Assembly (NCBI GenBank): GCA_021234155.1
Contig: JAJEKV010000581.1
Coordinates: forward strand, 1-64,000
DNA length: 64,000 bases
DNA from: Isoetes taiwanensis
Taxonomy: Eukaryota; Streptophyta; Lycopodiopsida; Isoetales; Isoetaceae
Direction of reading: 5' to 3'
In this document: positions 56,575-64,000 of the stretch, piece after piece
How the letters are laid out: each line of letters begins with the position of its first letter
How positions within the stretch are numbered: position 1 is the first letter of the stretch
Notes under the pieces: model-generated
What the model was told of the DNA's origin: nothing
The model's database searches: none
The model's input: the letters and a program-made list of their open reading frames with translations, nothing else
Position numbers and translations under genes: made by a program

Positions 56575-59500
56575 CTTATTTTTGTTGATGAATTGTGAAA
56601 ATCCGGTGTATTTTATATTTCATAAAAAAACCCAATAGACTAGAGCTCTTTGTACCACGTAATGTTTGTTGTCAATGTGTGATGCTTTATTTAGAGGGAT
56701 ACAAAGTTAACCGATGTGGTATGAGGCAGGATGACTTTCATAGTCTTCGTGATGCACTGCAACTATGTAAGCCTTGTAGAAGAGGCTATGAATATTTTAC
56801 ATTGATGACAAGTTGATCGAGAAAGTCGGAAAGTTGTTGAAAGGTGCAACAAGATCATTTCATAGAGGTAAATATCTATTGTCATTCACGTATTTGTTAC
56901 ACTCTTATTGTTACATTTCGATTTGAGTTCGAATTTGCTTCATTTTACGCTAGGCGTATTGCTACTAGAATGTGATACAAGGCACAATACTGATTGTTAT
57001 TATTCAAATCACGGTAACAAAATGTGACATTTGGTTTTTTTCTTCTCCCAAAGTACTTGAAGGTTGATAAGGCATACCATGGATTCTTTATACAAAATGG
57101 GTTCCGATCATGCGGTTCTTTGACGAGATGGTGCATGGTAAGGTTCCTTTATCTCTTTTCTTTTTTCTATCATCTATCTTTGACTTGAAAGACCCGGTAA
57201 GCACGCGGTGCAATCAATAGCGGTTGCAAGCTTTTGGATGTGGTTGTCTGTTTGCTTTGTAACTAAATATTAATGCACCAAAGTTATGTTTGCTACACTC
57301 TGACTATGCAAGTGAAACAAACATAATCTTCCGTTATTATTTGGTATATGATTTTGTTGGGCTTGCATAGGCTTCACCACAACACCATAATCATGTTTTG
57401 GCGTCCATTTTAGATTTTTAAGAGCATCCCGAGGTGTTGTTTGGAGTTGCACGGGCTCGTAGGCAACTATTAGATCAGATTTGTAAGATGTCACGGTATA
57501 GTCTATAGTTCATTGGGTTTTTATTATCATTTTGGCAAATGGATATGCATTCCTTTCCATATTGGCATGAAATCTTTGGCTTAGAGTAGCGAGATGATGC
57601 CTTCCCAAACATCAAATTTCGTGAGTACATGATGCGCTCAATCATTTTGGAGGGAGAACTTGCATCTATCAAGCAGAAGCGGGGCCATTTGGTGAAAAGA
57701 TTATTCTATGGGGAAGGTGAGCAATTTTATCAATCTTTTTACATCATATATGGACAAACATGCATTCAGTTCACTGGGCCACCTTCTTCTGAACTTTAGC
57801 GAAGGAAAAAATCAGACTTCGTTCGCACTTGGAATCTCAAATGGCATCTTCAATAGCCATTAATTCCCTCAAAGAGTCGGCATGTGCATTTTGATGTTTA
57901 GTTTCTTGCTTATCGTAAATCCTTAATCTGTTTGTGGATCCATGGTGATAAGCTCTATTGTAATTTGCATTTCTTGTAGTTCGAGGCATTTGTTTGCGTT
58001 TATATCACCAGTGGGCTGGCGGAAGCTAAGGCCCACCTTGTGATCATAAGCTTCATTGCTTGCACTAGGTTGCTCTGTTGATCTTCGCCAAAATTTTCTC
58101 AAATTTGTTATATGTTTGCATTATGGGCTGGACTACACATATGGTTATAGAACATAAAACGCCACAATGCGCACATGACAAAGTGCCTCGATCAAGGTAT
58201 GATTCTATTATCTTATGTGAATCGGGATGGGAACATTGCGCCCGTTTTAGGGTGTCTGGCGGCTTTGTGCATGCAAGATTCCCTTGACTACATCCGGTTT
58301 TCACACTTGTTGGAATCAATGATATCTTTCCGTGATGTCAAACTTTGATTACGAGTTGGTTCAACATCCAAGTGTATACCGAATCTATTGATGCTATTGT
58401 GGCTTTTAAACTCTTCAAGCGATGATAATGCTTTTTGTCTTTTGGCGCATGCTAAAAATGGTGGGATCTATCATGGCTAGATCGAAACCGCCATTTGAAC
58501 CCCAAATGATATTTGCTTGGGAGTGTAACAATGTGTTCTCAAAGATTACGCACAAAGTTCCAGCGAGGACACACTGGCCAAAGATTACGCACAAGTCGCA
58601 ACATGGGACACATCGCCCACAAAAGGACTTGCAGTGACATAATTGTTGTTTTTCTCCAAGAGGTGCAAAGGAGCTTCGGGATCAATATTTCCCCATACAT
58701 TCTCACTACTTCTAAAGTGCAAGGGATGCATCCGGAGGTATGGCGTATCACGTCTTAGGTGTACTCAAGTGTAAATAATCTAGGTTGTGCAGGTCATGAT
58801 CTTCCACACGCCATGCAAAGCGGTGAAGAGCATGCCAATGCATATCATGGGAGATGATATTCAAATGCCCCTGGATGAAACCATCTTTACCGATCTCAAG
58901 GAAATGATCTTTGTAAAATTGCATCTTGATGGGAAGCTCACTTGGAGGCACCCATGTCCTTGATATGTCGAGAACTTGAGACCATGTCGGATCAGCTGAT
59001 TCATATCATTTTGAAGGCTCTTTTAGCTCTAGATTTTACCCAAAGATTGGCTGCAGCCATGGGGATATTGGAAAGGAGGCTTTCCGAATGAAATCCCAAA
59101 GAGGCAGGCCACTGACCGCCTTTGCACACCAACACCCTTGGACTCCTTTTTCAGCCAACCTTTTTTAAGCCTTGAGGCAATCCATGGAAGTCATCGGATC
59201 GCTGCCTGCGAGGACCCAAGCTGGTGTAATTTATGCAAAAATGATGCTAACCGGAATGCTACATCCGATTCAGTAGACGTGGTTGAAAATCCTGCTAACA
59301 TGATTGGCGTTGCTCATAATCATTCAGACAGAGAATAGATACAATCTTGAGCCCATTTTTAGTTTGTCATGTCTATTCCTCCATATATAAAGCGGCTGGT
59401 CTAACTAAGAGGCGGAAGCAATTTTGAAGTTTAGCATGACACGTCGGCGGCATAGATCATTCTTATTCTATGGATTGAGAAGTCCCTAATAAACAATGGT

Positions 59501-59830
59501 GAGCTTCTATGGTTAAAGAATCTTTTGGTGAGGGATGGCGTGATTAATGTTCCAACAAGGGAATTAGGAATCGAATGGCTATTTAGGGATTTAATTGAAA
59601 ACTTTGTGACTTTGGTCTAGATGCATACTCCCATTTGTCGGGACAATTGAGATGATTGAGAAGGTAAAATTTAAAAGACACACTTTTGGATTCACCCTGT
59701 GATAGCAATAAATTAGTGGATTATGATATTCGATGTAAGCAAATAGAATTTTGGGATTTACCAATGATTACTTGTTGTAGATTGTTAAATGACTAGTAGA
59801 CAATTATATAAATCTATATGGCATTGTTGA
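56575..59830. other. AT-rich sequence with possible scattered exons
   Basis: A possible exon at 57592-57715 (plus) reads DAFPNIKFREYMMRSIILEG and then IKQKRGHLVKRLFYGEG before a GGTGAGC donor; another short one near 57424-57489 reads HPEVLFGVARARRQLLDQIC. On the minus strand 58748-58951 reads FLEIGKDGFIQGHLNIISHD. None is recognised. A short duplication of AGATTACGCACAA lies at 58541 and 58579. Confidence 0.3.
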
Positions 59831-59860
59831 TCAATCCAACTTCCACTATTATATTGACTT

Positions 59861-60362
59861 CTTGAACTTAATTTTTGACACTCAACTTTGAAGATTGACC
59901 TATTTAAGCTCAAAATTCACTTCGGATGACAATTGCAGAATAATTTGAGAATTTGGTGACAATACTACAACGTGCAAAATAATTTAAAAATTTGGTGACA
60001 ATACTGCCAATAACTTCTTTGACCATGTTCTCCCTTGAAAGTTGGTAGTAAAAAGGTCTTAGCCCTTAAAATTTGAGGTTGCATTGCGAGAAACTTAAAG
60101 CGTGCAAGGCGTATTGACTTCTTCTAACTTAATTTTTTGACCTCAACTTTAGATATTGATCTATTTAAGCTCAAATTTCACTTTCCACGATATTTTGAGA
60201 ATTTGGTGACAATACTACAACGTCAGAATAATTTGAAATTTTGGCGACAATCGGCAATAACCGTTTGCCATGTGCTCCCTTGATAGTTGGTAGTAAAAGG
60301 TCTTAGCCCTTGAGGTTGAGGTTACGCATTGCTAGAGACTTGAAACGTGCAGGACGTATTTT
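59861..60362. repeat. Tandem duplication, ~250-base unit
   Basis: Two diverged copies (about 59861-60110 and 60115-60362) share AACTTAATTTTTnGACnnTCAACTTT, TTTGGTGACAATACTACAACG, GGTAGTAAAAnGGTCTTAGCCCTT and GAAACnTGCAnGnCGTATT in order. A second, short internal duplication of AATTTGGTGACAATACT occurs in copy 1. Confidence 0.88.
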
Positions 60363-60405
60363 GGCATTGTTTGGGATCTTAAGGAAGGGTGTGCTTTGCA
60401 ATGAT

Positions 60406-60595
60406 TTTTTGAATAATCTTAAGGAATACTCCAGTAGCTTGGGGAATGTTAATATATCTCTGGAAACTCTCGAAGAATCTTATAGAATATTTCCAAAATT
60501 TTTTTGAATAATCTTAAGGAATACTCCAGTAGCTTGGGGAATGTTAATATATCTCTGGAAACTCTCGAAGAATCTTATAGAATATTTCCAAAATA
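60406..60595. repeat. Perfect 95-base tandem duplication
   Basis: Copy 1 is 60406-60500 and copy 2 is 60501-60595, from TTTTTGAATAATCTTAAGG to TTTCCAAAAT. I see no difference between them, so the duplication is very recent or is an assembly artefact. Confidence 0.93.
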
Positions 60596-60687
60596 TTGGA
60601 CAGTCTTAATGGAATCGATAAACTTAAAATCTTATAGAAACTCAATGCATTATATCTGTCTCCATTACACCCCTTATAGTACACATA

Positions 60688-60689
60688 CT

Positions 60690-60727
<38 letters not shown>

Positions 60728-60745
60728 TTCAAGAAGAAGAAGAAG
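60688..60745. repeat. TA microsatellite followed by AGA repeats
   Basis: About 17 TA units, then a short AGAAGAAGAAGAAGAG run. Confidence 0.95.
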
Positions 60746-60777
60746 AGATTTTAACGTCCGAAAAAATACACAATTGA

Positions 60778-61098
60778 ATGGGTCAAAATAATCTTATTAA
60801 GAATTTGAGCTATTTTGATAGAGGTTTGAGCCATCGTATTACATATCCTAAAACCTTAGCAAAGCCTCCAGGTTGCTTGATGCAACCACTCTGTGCCGAA
60901 ATAGAACTCAAAGATCAAGTTAAGACTGCTTTTCCAAAGCAGAAAAACAGTGATCTTAGTAAAACTAATCTTAAATGGTCGTGCAAAGGAATTTTAACTC
61001 CAAACCACCTCCTTGAGTTGCTTAATTGTGTTGAGTTCCCAACTGCAAAAGTCGGAGTCAAATCTCCCAAGAGAATTGTTCAAAAAAGACAGTCATGA
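60778..61098 (+). other. Unidentified 106-codon open frame
   Basis: The frame starts with ATG, is hydrophilic and Lys-rich, and contains LKDQVKTAFPKQKNSDLSKT and GVKSPKRIVQKRQ before TGA. I do not recognise it. It may be chance, since it begins at the end of repeats. Confidence 0.25.
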
Positions 61099-64000
61099 CT
61101 GAGTCAAAATAAAGTCAATAGCCCTGGTAAAGAGCTAAGTAGCGATCTACGGATCCTTTTGAACTTTTATAAGTTTGTACAATCTCTGACAACTCTGTAG
61201 ACTCAGTGCATGTGGTTTCTAATTCGGTCTCTCATGCCTTTGGCTCAAGAAATCAACATGGATTTTCTCAACTCACGTGGATAGTGGCATGTATGAATAT
61301 GTGAATACTCTGTATTTTGCAGGGGTAATTAGAGTAGCATAGAATGCTAAATATTACACTTGACATAAGAATCACTAGTTGGAACTAATTCTTTTGGAAA
61401 TTTTTCTTGGGAAAATGCAACGTAGTCTCAGATCAAGCTAATTTAAGGATGTGTAGAACACCATTTCTCACAAATTCGGATTTTCTCTTTCTCAAACATC
61501 ATATAAAATTTGTACGAATTCCCAAGCTCTGGGTCTTGGGTACAGGATCAAAATTCACAGAATCACGTCAAATAATCATAGTTTGCATCAAAATTCTCAT
61601 GAATTATGAAGCAAGGAAGATGGAACACTCTGGTCAATCATCAATCCGACGCAAATAGATGCTTCCGACATCAGTAATGTCACGTGCAAGCCCCCGATTC
61701 TTCTGTAACAAAAAAACCCTTTATCGAAATCCCCCATTTCGTTCAATTCTTGACAAATTTGAACCAATTCTCTGTCTTTTTTCATGGATACATGTTTCTT
61801 GATGTGTGCAGAGGGAAATCGGGCCGATAAGGTAATGATTTGGCAGTTTATTCATGGTTAATTTTCAGATCTTGCCCCTAAACTATTTTTAGGATTCTTG
61901 AGAACTCACAAGATATATTCCACAGGAATTTAGCAGAAAGGAAGCCCAGGATATAAAACAACTAACACACGTGGGAATTTATAATATTTATGTGCTACCT
62001 CCACGTGGGTAATGGCCCATTGCCCCGTGGCGAGGTGATTGGATGTGAGGAGTGACTAGGCCGCCCGCTGGGTTTTTTATTAATTTCTCAAATTTTGGCA
62101 CGAATCCCAAGAAATGGAAAAGGGAGGTCATAACAAGGTCTCTTTTGCAAATTCTTTTTTCCACAAGGTATATTTTTTGATGCTCTACAAGATGGGAAAA
62201 TCCTTTTGCAAAAATGAGCATCTTGATTTTTAGGCTAAAAAAGGACTAAACTTGGTGAGGTGGCAAGTTTGTGGAGTGACATGGCAAATGGATGTTGACA
62301 TGGCATTATGAAGTGATGATGTGTCAAGCAAGGTGGCAAAATGACTTTTCTCTAGTCAAAACTTATTGTGAAGTGGTGATGACGTGGATGACATGTGTAT
62401 GATGATGTGGATGTACTTGGGTGAGATGTGGATGATATTTGACATTTTTTAAGATGATGTGGAAATTTGGCATCAAATTGGCTCTTGTGCACATACCATT
62501 AGAACTTTTATGCAATGACTTGGAAAATTTGCTCTTTCACACTTGTTTGAAGAAAATGTGCACTTTCTCTCTCTAGCTTTGTTTTTAGAGAGATAAAAAT
62601 GGTCTTGGACCCTGGGAGTAGCCAAATTTGGTAGAAGTTTTAGTTTTCTTCATGGTGATGAATGTATGATGGGTGCGTGCCGTATGTGTGATGTGCTTTG
62701 ACTAGAAAAAAGGCTCTTTGCCAACTTTGGCTAGGGAACATCATGATGAAGCATGGAGATGTGAATTGTGAAGCATGTAGGGTGTTTCATGGATGGGATC
62801 AAGGTATTAGGATTATGAGAGAAACCTTTGAAAATAGAACTCATGCCAAAATGACTTGGAACTAGCCACATACCAGAGAATCTTGAGGGGTCATCCAAAC
62901 TTTGACTTGTGAAGGGGTCTTCAAGTGTTGACTTTGAATCTCCATAGGCATAATTTTGATCCTAGATTATCTTCATGATGCTCAAATAAGAGTCCTTGCT
63001 TGGTTCTTCAAACTTGCTTAATCCTAAAGGTCTTCAATTATTTTTGTCTTCAAGAGTGAAAGTGGCGCATGCATACGCTTTAAGCAAGATGTTAGCTAGA
63101 TATGCACTATGTGCAAATTGTTCTTCTATGCTGCCAAAAATGTGGTAGCATCATGATAAAGAAAAGGAGTAGGCTGGTCTTCCAGCCCCTTGAACTTGAG
63201 TAGAATTACATGGGAGCTTCAGAATGTTGCCATTGGTGGGGAAGTGATAGGCAACATGGAAATTTCATGAAGGAAAGGAGCAAGGCTTTGTGGTGGGAGG
63301 TCAAGAGTGTAAAGGGTGATCATGAATGTATCTAACTGATGCACCTGTTAAGTTAGTACAATGCAACTGCCATATGGATGTGTGCAGATTTCGACCCTTT
63401 TCCTTTGCCACTCTATTTGGCTGAAAATACCACTTTTTTTGGCCGGAAATACCACCTGGTTGATAACGGATGGCCAGAAATACCATAAAAAAGGTCCAGA
63501 AATACCACATCCCGGACTCTAAATATGGGCATCCGTCATTTCATATCCTCTTATGGCAAACTTTAAACTTTTAGAAAGTTTTCATTTGGATCAATTTGCC
63601 AACCGTTTTCCCTTTTCTGTTTCTTCAATGAGGTACTAGGCTAACGTAGGAGTGGTTTGCTGGTTTGCGTCAAGTCGCTATTGTGGAAGGTTCAACAGTA
63701 TTATCCAGGTATTCTTCCATGCTTCTATCCCCATGCTCTTTTTGTCCATCTGTAACCTCATGCCTCAATGCTTTTAGTTGTGATGAATTTACATAAGATC
63801 ACTCATTTGAATTGCATTCCCACAATTGAAGGCTATGACTTTGCATCTGTATTATTTCAAGGAAAAGATAATGATGGCTTTTATGTTGAATACCTATATA
63901 TGGTCAGTTTCTATTTATCATTAAAATCTGGATAAGAAAATCCTTAGTAGTAGAAAGCTCGTTTTCCTCTAGCAATGAGACGTCCCTTATATAAATTTTT
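61099..64000. other. Intergenic sequence with simple direct repeats
   Basis: No gene seen. At 62255-62460 short words GATGATGTGGA, TGACATGGCA and AGGTGGCAA recur many times. At 63415-63510 GGnCnGAAATACCAC occurs four or five times. Confidence 0.45.

Noticed and set aside
57050-57140. PPR-like peptide (FFDEMVHG)
   Set aside because: Only a few residues fit, preceded by stops, with no repeat periodicity.
1-64000. Bacterial-type or phage-type system
   Set aside because: Introns, plant protein families and eukaryotic transposons throughout exclude a prokaryotic origin; no ribosome binding sites or operons are seen.

Overview
This is nuclear DNA of a land plant. It is AT-rich and full of transposon debris and tandem repeats, with few genes. 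The plant assignment rests on recognisable families: a plant-type J-domain protein with five introns, a DUF569 protein remnant, the E/E+ module of a pentatricopeptide-repeat (PPR) protein, a CACTA element with a TNP2-like transposase, plant-type LINE reverse transcriptase remnants, and a tRNA-derived SINE. I cannot name the species. Long repeat-rich intergenic stretches would fit a fern, another early-branching land plant or a gymnosperm, but that is inference.

The only gene I can read as intact is a six-exon J-domain co-chaperone on the minus strand (18520-19556). A perfect three-unit heat shock element lies about 265 bases upstream of its start. Every other recognisable coding stretch is broken: an unidentified multi-exon gene (about 1400-3810), a DUF569 copy with an internal deletion (6082-6439), a short-chain dehydrogenase exon (29380-29571), a PPR E-domain (48394-48672), and unidentified open stretches near 38.1-38.5, 39.3-40.1, 42.9-43.2, 56.0-56.6 and 57.6 kb.

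Layout. 0-4 kb: minus-strand gene remnant. 4-8 kb: two foldback (MITE-like) elements and the DUF569 remnant. 8-12.9 kb: one copy of a 1.04 kb repeat split by a nearly complete but dead 3.8 kb LINE. 12.9-18 kb: small tandem repeats, then the unsplit second copy of that repeat with a roughly 20-base target duplication. 18.5-20.1 kb: the J-domain gene and a small foldback in its upstream region. 20.8-22.8 kb: tandem repeats, a 5'-truncated LINE with target duplication, a GATA microsatellite. 24-27.1 kb: possible LTR-retrotransposon primer binding site, then the right part of a CACTA element. 28-32 kb: dehydrogenase exon and another truncated LINE. 33.2-34.1 kb: satellite array with a two-monomer higher-order unit. 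35.1-37.3 kb: a SINE, a ~980 bp imperfect palindrome, and a repeated segment. 38-45 kb: unidentified degenerate coding, a LINE 3' end, a hairpin. 48.4-49.5 kb: PPR remnant followed by a second array of the same satellite family. 49.5-64 kb: mostly unassigned AT-rich DNA with local duplications.

The genes do not form a pathway. The informative biology is the order of element insertions and how repeats may influence the single intact gene.
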